From Perlabentimonas gracilis (lineage in GTDB: Bacteria > Bacteroidota > Bacteroidia > Bacteroidales > Tenuifilaceae): a stretch of DNA of 52,469 nucleotides. A model generated the notes under the pieces. That model saw only the letters and a program-made list of their open reading frames with translations. It had not been told where the DNA came from and ran no database searches. Location of the stretch: contig NZ_JAANIG010000033.1 in assembly GCF_011174675.1 (NCBI RefSeq), positions 1 to 52,469 of the forward strand, written 5' to 3'. The position numbers and the translations under genes are program-made. This document shows, one piece after another, positions 41,171 to 50,969 of this stretch. The first letter of the stretch is position 1. Each line of letters begins with the position of its first letter.

Positions 41171-43627
41171 ATGATTAAAAGAAGAATACTAACATTTATT
41201 ATAGTATCCAGCATATTTATGCCCTTTGCCCATGCACGCCCACAAAAGGATTTGCCAGAGGGCAAGCGTAAGATAACCGCATACCGAATTGATGAGCCCA
41301 TTAGAATCGATGGGGTGTTGGACGAGAATGCCTGGCAAAATGCTCAGGTGGCCGATGAATTCTTTCAGTACGAACCATTCAACGGCTCATATCCATCGGA
41401 GCGTTCCGAGGTGAGAATTTTGTACGATGATGTCTCCATTTATATTGGTGCCTCACTTTTCGACGAAGAACCCGACAATGTATACAGGGAACTGGGTAAG
41501 CGCGATAATGCAGATAATTTAAAGGCCGATGCATTCAGCGTTTTAATTAGCCCATACAACGACGGGATTAACTACCTTGAATTTATTGTTTCTGCATCGG
41601 GCGTTCAGGCCGATGTTCGAAGAACGGGTAATTCAACCGATAGAAGCTGGGATGCAGTTTGGGAAAGTGCTGTAACCATTACCGATGAGGGCTGGTTTGC
41701 CGAGTTGCGTATTCCCTTTTCGGCACTTCGTTTTTCAAGTAGGATTGATGGTAATTGGGGGCTTAATTTCCGAAGACTTATTAAGCGATACAACGAGTGG
41801 AGTTCATGGAATCCCATCGATAACTCTGTGTCAGGTATTGTTAATCAGTCGGGCGAACTATCAGGTATTCGTGACATTAATACTCCCATTCGATTATCGT
41901 TTAGCCCATACGTGTCGGGTTATATCGATAAACACCCCGATAACGAATCGCTAGCATGGCAGCTAAATGGTGGAATGGATGTGCAGCTTGGCCTTACTGA
42001 AAGTTTCACTCTGGATATGACCCTGATACCCGACTTTGGACAGGTGAAATCGGACGATAAGGTGCTAAACATTTCGCCTTACGAGGTGCAGTATGGCGAG
42101 CAGCGTCCCTTTTTTAACGAGGGTATGGATCTATTTCAAAAAGGAGGGATATTTTACTCTCGCCGAATAGGCACTCGCCCCAAGGAGTACAGTGGAGTTT
42201 CTGGCCAATTGGACGAACATGAGCAGATTATTGCTAATCCACAAGAAACCGCTATGATTAATGCCACAAAGATATCGGGCCGTACATCATCTGGCTTGGG
42301 TATCGGTTTTCTCAATGCAATGACATCTAACACCTATGCAACCATACGCGACACGGTAAACCAAGAGGAGAGAGGTGTCTTAACCCAGGGGTTTACAAAT
42401 TACAATATGATGGTATTTGACCAAACGCTAAAGAATAACTCCTACGTTAGCCTAGCAAATACCAATCTTTTAATGCCTAGTTCAAGGTACACATCAAATG
42501 TTACGGCAACCGACTTTGTGCTGCGCGATAAGGCAAATACATACGCCATTACAGGTAAGGGTGTACTAAGTCAGATAGCTGAAGACGATCTAGATTTGGG
42601 TTATAAATATAATCTTGGATTACATAAAACTTCTGGAAACCTGCTTTTTGAGACCTGGACAAATACCGAAAGCAAGAATTATAACCCTAACGATATGGGA
42701 TATCTAAAAAAGGCCAACGAGTTTAGCAACGGGGCTGGCGTTGGGTATAGGGTTTACAAACCTTTTTGGAAGCTGCTAAACTGGAGCAGTTGGATAGGCG
42801 GTTCATACTCTATGCTTCATAATCCAATGGTTTACACCTCATCGCATTTTTACATAAATTTTCGTACCACTTTTGCCAAAACATATCACTACGTTAGCGG
42901 AGAGTTTTGGATGGATCCACGCGAAACACATGATTACGATGAGCCCCGTGTTGATGGCCGTATGGTTATTCGTCCTCGTCGATTTGCAGGTAACTTCACT
43001 ACCTCATCGGACTATCGAAAGCCTTTAGCCATCGATACCCGAACTAGCTACTGGCGTTCGGAGAGCATGGGTATGGATCAGTTTTCGTTCCGTTTTTCCC
43101 CTCGCATACGGTTTAGCAACAGTTTCTTTGTGGTTTATCAAATACAGCAAGACTTTAGCAGGAATGATATTGGATACGTTGGAAGAGCCAACGATAATTC
43201 AGAAATCTTTATGGGGCTACGCGATGTGTCAACACTTACCAACACCCTCGACGCCCTGTACACTTTCACCGCAAATTCGTTTATAAACATTAGGCTAAGG
43301 CACTACTGGCGTTGGTTAGATTATTCAAGTTATCATAGCCTTAATTACGATGGCACCCTTTCTACGCCTATTGCTGATGCTAACATCGATAGAAACATCA
43401 ACTATAACCTCTTTAATATCGATTTAACCTACGAGTGGCACTTTGCACCCGGAAGCGTACTTAGCGTAGTGTGGAAAAATGTGATTGAAACCTCAAACTC
43501 CCATGTTCGTAGCCAGTATTTCGATAATGTAGGAGAGCTCTGGAGCACAGGAAAGGGAAATAGTATCTCGCTACGGATGTTGTACTACCTAGACTATAAC
43601 ACGCTTGTTGGGGGACGGAAAAAGTAA
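41171..43627 (+). CDS. DUF5916 outer-membrane protein with CBM9-like domain
   Basis: An 818-residue protein with signal peptide (ILTFIIVSSIFMPFAHA). Residues 30-230 form a carbohydrate-binding family 9-like domain (RIDGVLDENAWQNA, SEVRILYDDVSIYIGASL, WFAELRIPFSALRF). The rest is a DUF5916 region predicted as a beta barrel: DMTLIPDFGQVKSDDKVLN, QRPFFNEGMDLF, then aromatic-rich strands to the end. The family is abundant in Bacteroidota with unknown function, presumably in the outer membrane. An in-frame TTG at 41108 exists, but the ATG at 41171 directly starts the signal peptide, so I use it. Confidence 0.85.
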   Translation: MIKRRILTFIIVSSIFMPFAHARPQKDLPEGKRKITAYRIDEPIRIDGVLDENAWQNAQVADEFFQYEPFNGSYPSERSEVRILYDDVSIYIGASLFDEEPDNVYRELGKRDNADNLKADAFSVLISPYNDGINYLEFIVSASGVQADVRRTGNSTDRSWDAVWESAVTITDEGWFAELRIPFSALRFSSRIDGNWGLNFRRLIKRYNEWSSWNPIDNSVSGIVNQSGELSGIRDINTPIRLSFSPYVSGYIDKHPDNESLAWQLNGGMDVQLGLTESFTLDMTLIPDFGQVKSDDKVLNISPYEVQYGEQRPFFNEGMDLFQKGGIFYSRRIGTRPKEYSGVSGQLDEHEQIIANPQETAMINATKISGRTSSGLGIGFLNAMTSNTYATIRDTVNQEERGVLTQGFTNYNMMVFDQTLKNNSYVSLANTNLLMPSSRYTSNVTATDFVLRDKANTYAITGKGVLSQIAEDDLDLGYKYNLGLHKTSGNLLFETWTNTESKNYNPNDMGYLKKANEFSNGAGVGYRVYKPFWKLLNWSSWIGGSYSMLHNPMVYTSSHFYINFRTTFAKTYHYVSGEFWMDPRETHDYDEPRVDGRMVIRPRRFAGNFTTSSDYRKPLAIDTRTSYWRSESMGMDQFSFRFSPRIRFSNSFFVVYQIQQDFSRNDIGYVGRANDNSEIFMGLRDVSTLTNTLDALYTFTANSFINIRLRHYWRWLDYSSYHSLNYDGTLSTPIADANIDRNINYNLFNIDLTYEWHFAPGSVLSVVWKNVIETSNSHVRSQYFDNVGELWSTGKGNSISLRMLYYLDYNTLVGGRKK

Positions 43628-43653
43628 TTTGCAGGTATCCAGTTTGTTTTGTC

Positions 43654-43683
43654 AAGGCGCTAACGATTCTTCATTAGCGCCTT
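43654..43683 (+). terminator. terminator after the DUF5916 gene
   Basis: A 10-bp perfect stem (AAGGCGCTAA with TTAGCGCCTT) and a 10-base loop, followed by TGCTTT. Confidence 0.75.
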
Positions 43684-43716
43684 TGCTTTACCTAAACTAA
43701 ATTTATGGTTTTTTGT

Positions 43717-43724
43717 TATATTTG
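43717..43724 (+). promoter_or_regulatory. -7 element upstream of ffh
   Basis: TATATTTG matches TAnnTTTG, 42 bases before the ffh start codon and after the previous terminator. The -33 half is not clear. Confidence 0.5.
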
Positions 43725-43766
43725 CGCTGATTAATTCAGCTATACATTTCAAATCCACATTTCAGT

Positions 43767-45101
43767 ATGTTCGATAATTTAACGGAAAGACTCGAGAGAT
43801 CTTTTAAACTCATCAAGGGCGAAGGAAAAATTAGTGAGATTAACGTTGCCGAAACGTTAAAGGATGTGCGCAAAGCCCTGCTCGATGCCGACGTAAACTT
43901 TAAAATTGCAAAGCAATTTACCGATGAGGTAAAGCGTAAGGCGTTGGGTATGGATGTACTTAACTCCCTTAAGCCAGGTCAGCTTATTGTTAAGGTAGTG
44001 CGCGATGAGCTTGCTGAACTAATGGGGGGCAAGGCCGAAGATATTAACCTTGGGGGCAACCCATCGGTTATTCTTATTGCTGGTCTTCAGGGTTCTGGTA
44101 AAACAACCTTTTCGGGTAAGTTAGCTAATCACTTAAAGAGCAAGAAGAGCAAAAATCCATTGCTAGTGGCTGGCGACGTTTATCGACCTGCCGCAATCGA
44201 CCAGCTTAAGGTTTTGGGCGAGCAGATAAATGTTCCTGTATACACCGTTGATGGCAGTAAGGATCCCGTTTCCATTGCCAAGGATGCCATTAAGCATGCC
44301 AAGCAGAACAAGCATGATGTGGTGATAATTGATACCGCGGGTCGTTTGGCTGTTGATGAGGAGATGATGAAGGAGGTGGCAGCTATCAAAAAGGCAGTTG
44401 ATCCCAACGAGATCCTCTTCGTGGTCGACTCCATGACGGGTCAGGATGCCGTTAACACAGCCAAGGAGTTTAACGACAGGCTAAACTTCAACGGCGTAGT
44501 GCTTACCAAACTCGATGGTGATACTAGAGGTGGTGCTGCACTTTCAATTCGTGCGGTGGTAAGCAAACCAATTAAGTTTGTTAGCACCGGCGAAAAGATG
44601 GAGGCCCTGGATGTGTTCCACCCCGACAGGATGGCCGACAGGATACTGGGAATGGGCGACGTGGTGTCGCTGGTAGAGCGTGCTCAGGAGCAGTACGATG
44701 CCGAAGAGGCTCGCAAGCTACAAAAAAAGATTGCCAAGAACCAATTCAACTTCAACGATTTCCTTTCGCAAATTGGTCAGGTTAAGAAAATGGGTAACCT
44801 AAAAGATTTGGCTGGAATGATTCCCGGTATGGGCAAGATGATGAAAGATATCGATATTGATGACGATGCCTTTAAAGGTGTTGAGGCCATAATTCACTCC
44901 ATGACCCCCGACGAGAGGGAGAACCCCGCATTGCTCAATGGTTCGCGCCGTAAGCGTATTGCATCGGGGAGTGGAACTTCCATCCAGGATGTAAACAGGC
45001 TAATAAAGCAGTTTGATGATATGCGCAAGATGATGAAGATGGTTTCTGGAGGAGGAGGCAAGAACTTGGGCCGTATGATGGCCAATATGCCCCGCAGATA
45101 A
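43767..45101 (+). CDS. ffh: signal recognition particle protein Ffh
   Basis: A 444-residue SRP54 homologue. The N domain (1 to about 85) is followed by the G domain with GLQGSGKTTFSGKLA, DVYRPAAIDQL, DTAGRLAVDEEM and TKLDGDTRGGAAL. The methionine-rich M domain (about 300-444) has PGMGKMMKDIDID, GSRRKRIASGSGTSIQDVN for 4.5S RNA binding and a final run of methionines. It binds signal sequences at the ribosome and docks on FtsY, encoded at 17655. folD follows 42 bases downstream. Confidence 0.97.
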   Translation: MFDNLTERLERSFKLIKGEGKISEINVAETLKDVRKALLDADVNFKIAKQFTDEVKRKALGMDVLNSLKPGQLIVKVVRDELAELMGGKAEDINLGGNPSVILIAGLQGSGKTTFSGKLANHLKSKKSKNPLLVAGDVYRPAAIDQLKVLGEQINVPVYTVDGSKDPVSIAKDAIKHAKQNKHDVVIIDTAGRLAVDEEMMKEVAAIKKAVDPNEILFVVDSMTGQDAVNTAKEFNDRLNFNGVVLTKLDGDTRGGAALSIRAVVSKPIKFVSTGEKMEALDVFHPDRMADRILGMGDVVSLVERAQEQYDAEEARKLQKKIAKNQFNFNDFLSQIGQVKKMGNLKDLAGMIPGMGKMMKDIDIDDDAFKGVEAIIHSMTPDERENPALLNGSRRKRIASGSGTSIQDVNRLIKQFDDMRKMMKMVSGGGGKNLGRMMANMPRR

Positions 45102-45143
45102 ACGATTTTGTAATCGAACTAACAAACACTAAACAGATAAGCC

Positions 45144-46025
45144 ATGGAACTACTAGACGGAAAAAAGATTGCCAATGAGGTTAAGGAAGAGATAGCCCAA
45201 GAGGTTACTCAGATAAAGACCAACGGTGGTAAAATCCCCTACCTAGTAGCCATTCTGGTTGGTAACGATGGTGCTAGCGAAACATATGTAGGGCACAAGG
45301 AGAAAGCCTGTGCAAAGGTAGGATTTAGGAGCGAAGTACTCCGATTCGATGCGAATATTTCCGAGGATGAGTTGCTAAATGAAGTTCATAAGCTAAACAA
45401 CAACCCCGAGGTTGATGGTTTTATTGTTCAAATGCCTTTACCCAAGCACATCTCCGACCAAAAGGTTATTGAGGCAATCGATCCCAAGAAGGATGTCGAT
45501 GGGTTTCATCCGGTTAACGTGGGGCGAATGGTGATTGGGTTACCTGCATACGTGTCGGCCACACCCGATGGGATAATTGAACTTTTGCGCAGATATAAGA
45601 TTGAAACATCGGGCAAGCACTGTGTGGTGTTAGGTCGTAGCAATATTGTTGGCCGTCCCATAGCGAATCTGCTATCGCAGAAAGGCATACCAGGCGATTG
45701 TACCGTTACCATTTGCCATAGCCGCACCAAGGATATTCCCTCTATTACACGAACTGCCGATATACTTATTGTGGCGCTTGGCCAAGCCGAGTTTGTCACC
45801 GCCGATATGGTAAAGGAAGGGGCAACAGTAATCGATGTTGGAATTACACGAGTAAAATCCGATACTACCAAATCGGGCTGGAAACTGCTAGGCGACGTTA
45901 AGTTTGATGAGGTTTCGCCCAAGTGTAGCTACATAACGCCGGTTCCCGGCGGTGTTGGGCCACTCACAATTGTCTCATTACTAAAGAATACTCTTAAAGC
46001 ATCCAAAAAAGAGATTTACGGATAG
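45144..46025 (+). CDS. folD: bifunctional methylenetetrahydrofolate dehydrogenase/cyclohydrolase
   Basis: A 293-residue FolD. Catalytic-region phrases: [17 protein letters not shown] (with the essential Lys), [31 protein letters not shown], and the NADP segment [17 protein letters not shown], with [14 protein letters not shown] near the end. It interconverts methylene-, methenyl- and 10-formyl-tetrahydrofolate for purine and formyl-Met-tRNA synthesis. It shares a transcript with ffh and ends at a terminator. Confidence 0.97.
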   Translation: MELLDGKKIANEVKEEIAQEVTQIKTNGGKIPYLVAILVGNDGASETYVGHKEKACAKVGFRSEVLRFDANISEDELLNEVHKLNNNPEVDGFIVQMPLPKHISDQKVIEAIDPKKDVDGFHPVNVGRMVIGLPAYVSATPDGIIELLRRYKIETSGKHCVVLGRSNIVGRPIANLLSQKGIPGDCTVTICHSRTKDIPSITRTADILIVALGQAEFVTADMVKEGATVIDVGITRVKSDTTKSGWKLLGDVKFDEVSPKCSYITPVPGGVGPLTIVSLLKNTLKASKKEIYG

Positions 46026-46054
46026 ACAAAACATAAAATTATAATTGCCAGTTG

Positions 46055-46086
46055 AGCCACTCATTTCTATAAATGCGTGGCTTTTT
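46055..46086 (+). terminator. terminator after folD
   Basis: AGCCAC(T)CATTT pairs with AAATG(C)GTGGCT with one internal mismatch, 4-base loop CTAT, then five T's. Confidence 0.8.
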
Positions 46087-46209
46087 ATATTATAACAATA
46101 GCCCAAACATAAAAAAATAAAAAAATGATTACTTGTAATTATCAGAAAATTTAGCAAATTGCAATTGAAAATGCTTTTATAAATTAGCTAAACTAAAATT
46201 CTAACATTT

Positions 46210-48237
46210 ATGTCTGAACCAAAAAAGTTCGTTCCATTTGTTTCGGCCGAAACAAATATGAAAGAGTTCACGCTTAGAGCGTTGCTCATTGGCTTGGTGA
46301 TGTCGGTTGTGCTAGGAGCTGCCAATGCCTACTTGGGCTTAAAAGCAGGTATGACCATTGCTGCTGTATATCCTGCTGCTGTGGTTGGTATGGCCATCCT
46401 TAAAATGGTGAAAGGTAGTATTCTTGAGGAGAATATTGCCCGTACCGTTGGTGCAATTGGCGAATCTGTTGCGGCAGGAGCCATCTTTACCTTGCCTGCA
46501 TTTTTTGTTGCTGGGCTTTGGGACCCATTTTTTACAGCAGGCAATTACCTTACATCCACGCTTATTCTAATTGCTGGTGGATTTCTAGGTATTATGTTCG
46601 TTGCCCTACTGCGTAGGGTTATGGTTGAAAGCACAGAGTTACCTTTCCCTGAAAGTGTTGCTGCTGCAGAGATTCATAAGGCAGGCCGCTCTGGCGGTGG
46701 AGGATCAAAATTCCTTTTCCGTGCTATGATCGTTGGTGCTGTGGTTAAAATTCTGGCTGAATTTAAGCTTTTTGCCACCGCATGGGAGAGCTTTATTGTA
46801 TGGGGCAAGCAAACTATTGCCGGAAGTAGCTTCACAGGGCAAGGAGGTATGTTCCTGGGCTCACCCGGAGTTAGCCCCGCATACATTGGCGTTGGCTACA
46901 TCATTGGCCCAAAGCTTGGTGCCTTGGCATTTAGCGGTGGTATAATTGCCTGGGGACTTTTAACCCCAATTATACTATACTTTATTGGCCCATCAATGGA
47001 GCTGGCCGAAACAGCAACATCGGCCGAGTGGCTTGCTGCTGCTAAGGACGTGTGGGCTCGTATTGTTCGTCCAATTGCCATTGGAGGTATGCTTGTGGGA
47101 GCAGCTTTTACCCTATACAATATGAGGCATAGCCTAATTGAGGGCATTGCCCGCTCGGTAAGAGATGTAAAGAAAGCTGCGGCGGGTACACCAGCCGATA
47201 CCAATAGAATAGAAAAGGATATCAGCTTCTCCTTCACCGTTATTGGTATTATTGCTGTTGCCATCCTAACCTTTGTTATCACTTTCTTTATTTTTAAAAC
47301 TGCTATGTGGGTAGCAATTGTTGTGGCTGTGCTAATGACAATTCTGGCCTTCTTTTTTGCTGCCGTTTCTGGTTACCTAGTGGGCTTGATTGGCTCATCG
47401 AACAACCCTGTGAGTGGTCTAACCCTTACCGCATTGCTGGTTACTGCCTTAGTGCTTGTAATCCTTGGTATCGATGGTGGTGATGCTGGTGTTGCGGCTG
47501 TACTTGGTGTTGCAGCCATTGTTTGCGTTTCGGCTGCCGTGGCTGGCGAAATGCTTCAGGATCTTAAAACTGGGCATATCCTTGGCGGAACACCATGGAA
47601 AATGGAGATAGGTAATATTATTGGTGTGGTTGCCTCTGGCGCTGTAATGTTCTTCATCCTTACCATTCTTAACGATGGTGATATTGCCCGTGGTAATATT
47701 GAGGGGTACGTTGGTGGATTTGGCAGCCAAGAACTTCCTGCACCCCAAGCAAGCCTTATGGCCATTCTGGCTCGCGGTATTGTGGGCGGCGAAATGGCAT
47801 GGCCATTAATTATTGTGGGTATGTTCATGGGAGTTGGCTTTATTCTTATGCAGGTGAAGAGCCCTATGCTTGTTAGCGTGGGTATGTATCTTCCCCTAAC
47901 AACAACATTTGCAATATTTGTGGGTGGTATCATTAAGGGTATTATGGATATGATGTCGAACAAGCGCAAGCTCAACGAAGCGCAAAAGCAACGCACCGAG
48001 AATGTTGGGGTGCTTTTGGCATCTGGACTAATTGCCGGAGAGGCGCTCATGGGGCTAGTGGTGGCCATGTTTGCCGTGGGTGGTATATTCCTCTTCGAGG
48101 TGTTCTCGTTCTTCAAAAACCCTGGTTTCCTTATCGGATTTATAGTGATTATTGTTGTGGCCCTAATACTTATCATGGTGCCATTACGTAATGCCGGTAA
48201 CCCAGACGAACCTGCTCCACCAAGCGTTGGACATTAA
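46210..48237 (+). CDS. OPT family oligopeptide transporter
   Basis: A 675-residue polytopic protein with about 14-16 membrane spans. Family landmarks: FTLRALLIGLVMSVVLGAANAYLGLKAGMTIAAVYPAAVVGMA at the start (read as two stretches), ESTELPFPESVAAAEIHKAG, PAYIGVGYIIGPKLGALAFSGG, and FVAVSGYLVG-like (FFAAVSGYLVGLIGSSNNPVSG). OPT members import oligopeptides by proton symport, and related YSL types carry metal chelates. The NPxSG and NxYLGLKAGMT features mark the bacterial oligopeptide branch. It is monocistronic between two terminators. Confidence 0.92.
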   Translation: MSEPKKFVPFVSAETNMKEFTLRALLIGLVMSVVLGAANAYLGLKAGMTIAAVYPAAVVGMAILKMVKGSILEENIARTVGAIGESVAAGAIFTLPAFFVAGLWDPFFTAGNYLTSTLILIAGGFLGIMFVALLRRVMVESTELPFPESVAAAEIHKAGRSGGGGSKFLFRAMIVGAVVKILAEFKLFATAWESFIVWGKQTIAGSSFTGQGGMFLGSPGVSPAYIGVGYIIGPKLGALAFSGGIIAWGLLTPIILYFIGPSMELAETATSAEWLAAAKDVWARIVRPIAIGGMLVGAAFTLYNMRHSLIEGIARSVRDVKKAAAGTPADTNRIEKDISFSFTVIGIIAVAILTFVITFFIFKTAMWVAIVVAVLMTILAFFFAAVSGYLVGLIGSSNNPVSGLTLTALLVTALVLVILGIDGGDAGVAAVLGVAAIVCVSAAVAGEMLQDLKTGHILGGTPWKMEIGNIIGVVASGAVMFFILTILNDGDIARGNIEGYVGGFGSQELPAPQASLMAILARGIVGGEMAWPLIIVGMFMGVGFILMQVKSPMLVSVGMYLPLTTTFAIFVGGIIKGIMDMMSNKRKLNEAQKQRTENVGVLLASGLIAGEALMGLVVAMFAVGGIFLFEVFSFFKNPGFLIGFIVIIVVALILIMVPLRNAGNPDEPAPPSVGH

Positions 48238-48255
48238 TCTAAAGAACCATTTATA

Positions 48256-48291
48256 AAAGTAAAGCCGATGAAACGTCATCGGCTTTACTTT
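48256..48291 (+). terminator. terminator after the OPT transporter
   Basis: A 16-bp perfect stem (AAAGTAAAGCCGATGA with TCATCGGCTTTACTTT), 4-base loop AACG. It is the longest stem in the window and the sequence after it is only moderately T-rich. Confidence 0.9.
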
Positions 48292-48316
48292 CTTATTAAT
48301 ATCAATAATTATAGAT

Positions 48317-48694
48317 ATGGCAAGTTTTTTTAAGAGGAGAAAGATTTTAAAGAATACAAGTGCGCTGGATCTAATCCCCATTCGTATTCACGATCATAAG
48401 GTTGACGATAATGGGATAGTTACCATACTAATTCCCAAGTTTAAGAACGAGAAGTTTGCACGATTTTTTATACCAGCACGAAAGTCCATTTACATCTCTA
48501 TTCATCTCGATGAGTTGGGCTCTGCAGTTTGGATGGCCATTGATGGTAAGCAAAGCGTAGGGGAGATTTGCGCTGATTTGACAGAGCGACTTGGCGATAA
48601 GATTCATCCTGCCGAGGAGAGGGTGGTAAAATTTATGACAGGCTTATATCACAACAAGCATATCACATTTAAGCAGCTTGTGGAGGCCGAATAG
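48317..48694 (+). CDS. PqqD family protein
   Basis: A 125-residue protein whose C-terminal about 85 residues resemble PqqD/RRE-type peptide chaperones: LDELGSAVWMAIDGKQSVGEICADLTERLGD...RVVKFMTGLYHNKHI. PqqD-like domains bind precursor peptides of modified natural products, but no radical SAM enzyme or precursor gene is nearby, so its client is not evident. The start FFKRRKILKNTSALDLIPIR is basic. It is followed by a 15-bp terminator. Confidence 0.8.
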   Translation: MASFFKRRKILKNTSALDLIPIRIHDHKVDDNGIVTILIPKFKNEKFARFFIPARKSIYISIHLDELGSAVWMAIDGKQSVGEICADLTERLGDKIHPAEERVVKFMTGLYHNKHITFKQLVEAE

Positions 48695-48710
48695 AACAAC
48701 AAGTTGATAT

Positions 48711-48749
48711 AAAAGCTAAAGCGGGATTTTATGCCCCGCTTTAGCTTTT
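48711..48749. terminator. bidirectional terminator between the PqqD-like and minus-strand genes
   Basis: A 15-bp perfect stem (AAAAGCTAAAGCGGG with CCCGCTTTAGCTTTT), 9-base loop. The A-run and T-run serve both convergent genes. Confidence 0.88.
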
Positions 48750-48763
48750 ATAATGATATCAAT

Positions 48764-49411
48764 TTATGGAAAGAATGGATTCATCCGATTGTGATAAGGG
48801 TTGCCAAAAGGCGATACACCCCATGAGGGGCCGTTGTTAACCCCAAAGGATGCGCCAATACTTACCCTATCCGATATTTTATAGTCCATTCCAAACGATA
48901 GCTGCTGATAGTCGGCCTTTGTTACCCCGCTTTGAAACGGCGATATGTATAGCTGATTTTTTCCAAAGGCACCCATTCCGTAAACGCTCAACTTCTCATT
49001 TATCTGGTAATGCCCGTAGGCAAAGGCTTCGGTTGGATTACCCGACATCTGCTGTTCACCAACCTGACCCAGCTCCGAGCTGAGGAATGGCAAACCACCC
49101 ATATTGGTTTGGGTAAACCTCCCGCCTGCCACAATTTGTAGCTTATCGGTGGCCATAAACGAAACGGTAGGGCTGATAAATGTTGATGAAAGTCCTCCAC
49201 CAAACGAGGAGTAGCTGGTGCCCAGCTCAACGGAGTAGGTAGGTTTGCTCGAAGCAATTCGCCACGGGTCGAATTGGCTTGAATCACTCGAAGCCTGACT
49301 GAAGTAGGCGGGATGGTAAAGTTTATGCAAATCCCTTGTAAGCTGTGCATTACCCACGTAGCCCAGCAAGACAAAAATCAAGAGGAATGAATGTCTCCAA
49401 AAGATTTTCAT
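48764..49411 (-). CDS. hypothetical secreted protein, possible small outer-membrane barrel
   Basis: A 215-residue protein with a signal peptide (FLLIFVLLGYVGNAQ). From about residue 55 it alternates hydrophobic and polar residues with aromatic caps: YSVELGTSYSSFGGGL, PTVSFMATDKLQIVAGGRF, FAYGHYQINEKLSVYGMGAF, LSFGMDYKISDRVSIGASFGV, about eight strands. It ends with FFP. An outer-membrane beta barrel of eight strands is likely, without known function. It is divergent from parA with about 210 bases between. Confidence 0.72.
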   Translation of the reverse strand: MKIFWRHSFLLIFVLLGYVGNAQLTRDLHKLYHPAYFSQASSDSSQFDPWRIASSKPTYSVELGTSYSSFGGGLSSTFISPTVSFMATDKLQIVAGGRFTQTNMGGLPFLSSELGQVGEQQMSGNPTEAFAYGHYQINEKLSVYGMGAFGKNQLYISPFQSGVTKADYQQLSFGMDYKISDRVSIGASFGVNNGPSWGVSPFGNPYHNRMNPFFP

Positions 49412-49622
49412 AACAATTAAAATTTACGGTTTCACTACAATCTTATAAACCAAATTATGTTGGTAAAGTTATGCAAAATGACCAAAATCTTTATGAAAAT
49501 AGTGTTAAAAGCTATTATAATTACTCATCGGCTATGTTTAAAATCATTGGCAGTGTGGCATTGCAGTAAAAATTCATATATTAGTGCTTTAAAATGAAGC
49601 GATTCAATTTAACCAGCTCTGT

Positions 49623-50381
49623 ATGGCAAACATTATCAGTATAATAAACAATAAGGGAGGGACAGGCAAAACCACAACCGTTCTAAACCTTGGTGCAGCA
49701 TTAACCAAAAAAAGAAAGCGAGTTCTTCTGGTCGACCTCGATAGCCAGTGTAACCTAACCTCGGCCTTTGGAGCCGACACGCCTGAAGTAGGAGTGGGCG
49801 ACTTGCTGGTTGGGAGCGCAACGTTGGATGATGTTATGATTAAGAATGGAAAGTTGAGCCTTATTCCATCAAGTGAGAAACTTCTCGATTTTGAGTTTCA
49901 GCTTAACAATGAGCCTGGTAGGGAGTATATGCTCCGCGAGCAGCTCGACAAAGTGGCTGATGATTTCGATTTTATTCTAATAGACTGTCCACCCAGCCTG
50001 GGAACACTTTCGATAAACTCGATGGTGGCCGCCAACCATTTTATTGTTCCTATGCAGGCCGAAAATTTTGCCTTTATTGGGCTCGATAGAATTATGCTGA
50101 TATCAGAAAAGGTGAAGAAAAGGATGAATCCGGATTTGGATTTAGCGGGGATACTATTTGTTAAGCTTGATCCTCGCACCAAGTTTAGCCAGGCCGTAAT
50201 TCATAGCCTATCCGAAAATCAGAACTTTAAGGGGAAACTTTTCAATACATACATCCGGCAGGATATTTCGCTAATGGAATCGGGCGCATTTAAACAATCG
50301 GTATACGATTATGCTCCTAAGAGTAGAGGCGCCGACGATTACAACGATTTGGCAAAAGAAATACTTAAGATATATGGCTAA
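49623..50381 (+). CDS. ParA family ATPase
   Basis: A 252-residue ParA/Soj-type ATPase. The deviant Walker A is NNKGGTGKTTT near the N-terminus, then VDLDSQCNLTSAFG, the Walker B-like IDCPPSLGTLSINSM, and a C-terminal GKLFNTYIRQDISLMESGAF. ParA proteins position DNA or other cargo on the nucleoid. There is no N-terminal DNA-binding domain, so it is of the small chromosomal/type Ib kind. The downstream partner overlaps its stop by 8 bases and is a short ribbon-helix-helix-type protein rather than ParB. Confidence 0.9.
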   Translation: MANIISIINNKGGTGKTTTVLNLGAALTKKRKRVLLVDLDSQCNLTSAFGADTPEVGVGDLLVGSATLDDVMIKNGKLSLIPSSEKLLDFEFQLNNEPGREYMLREQLDKVADDFDFILIDCPPSLGTLSINSMVAANHFIVPMQAENFAFIGLDRIMLISEKVKKRMNPDLDLAGILFVKLDPRTKFSQAVIHSLSENQNFKGKLFNTYIRQDISLMESGAFKQSVYDYAPKSRGADDYNDLAKEILKIYG

Positions 50382-50670
50382 GAAGAGTAAGCATACCATA
50401 AACGACATCCAGAAGGCCCTGATGTCGAACACTCGTTTCATCAAGGAAGAGGATGTACCTGCTGACACAGTGCCTATCCCCGGCAGTACCGAAGTGAACC
50501 CAGCAGAATCGCAGGTTGCAATTGACCCGCTAATTATGAAGAAGATAAAGATTCTTGCACCATTCATGGGTGAAACAACCGACGAGCTTATCAACAAAGC
50601 GCTTAACCACTACCTCAGGCTAAAGTCGCTTCAGCTCGATCAGGCAATCCAAAAAATTACAGAGGAATAA
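50374..50670 (+). CDS. ParA-associated ribbon-helix-helix-like protein
   Basis: A 98-residue basic-acidic protein whose ATG overlaps the parA stop. The N-terminal half is polar and probably flexible (KSKHTINDIQKALMSNTRF), and the C-terminal half matches a ribbon-helix-helix layout: strand QVAIDPL, helix IMKKIKILAPFMG, turn ETT, helix DELINKALNHYLRL. Together with the small ParA this resembles type Ib partition cassettes (ParA with ParG- or Omega-like centromere-binding proteins); this is inference. No in-phase centromere repeats are obvious in the flanks. Confidence 0.7.
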   Translation: MAKKSKHTINDIQKALMSNTRFIKEEDVPADTVPIPGSTEVNPAESQVAIDPLIMKKIKILAPFMGETTDELINKALNHYLRLKSLQLDQAIQKITEE

Positions 50671-50697
50671 TCATACTTCATTGCTAAATATTAGTTT

Positions 50698-50719
50698 AGG
50701 GTTGGCATACGCCAACCCT
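50698..50719 (+). terminator. terminator after the parA pair
   Basis: A 9-bp perfect stem (AGGGTTGGC with GCCAACCCT), loop ATAC, then TTTG. The following 250 bases up to 50970 show no gene or clear promoter. Confidence 0.75.
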
Positions 50720-50969
50720 TTGCTATTTAATTCACATTAGTTTTGAACCTTTCGAAGTAAAGGGTATCTAAAAAATTTGATGTTAATTGGAGCAGAAAAT
50801 ACAAGAACGTGGTTTGCAAAGAGCTATTGAAAATATTTACGACAGAAAATCAACCTATATAAATTTTGCATTATGCAATTACTATTCTATTTTTAGCAAT
50901 CATAAATTCTTAACCCTTTAAAAAACAACCCTAAAAATTATTAATCCAATCCTCGAGTCAATCAACAAC

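Noticed and set aside
47556-48176. 206-codon minus-strand frame within the OPT transporter
   Set aside because: Ile/Pro/Thr-rich shadow of membrane-span codons; the plus-strand gene is certain.
49412-50969. Replication origin or plasmid partition region suggested by parA
   Set aside because: No dnaA, repA, parB, parS-like palindromes or iterons are visible; neighbours are ordinary chromosomal genes.
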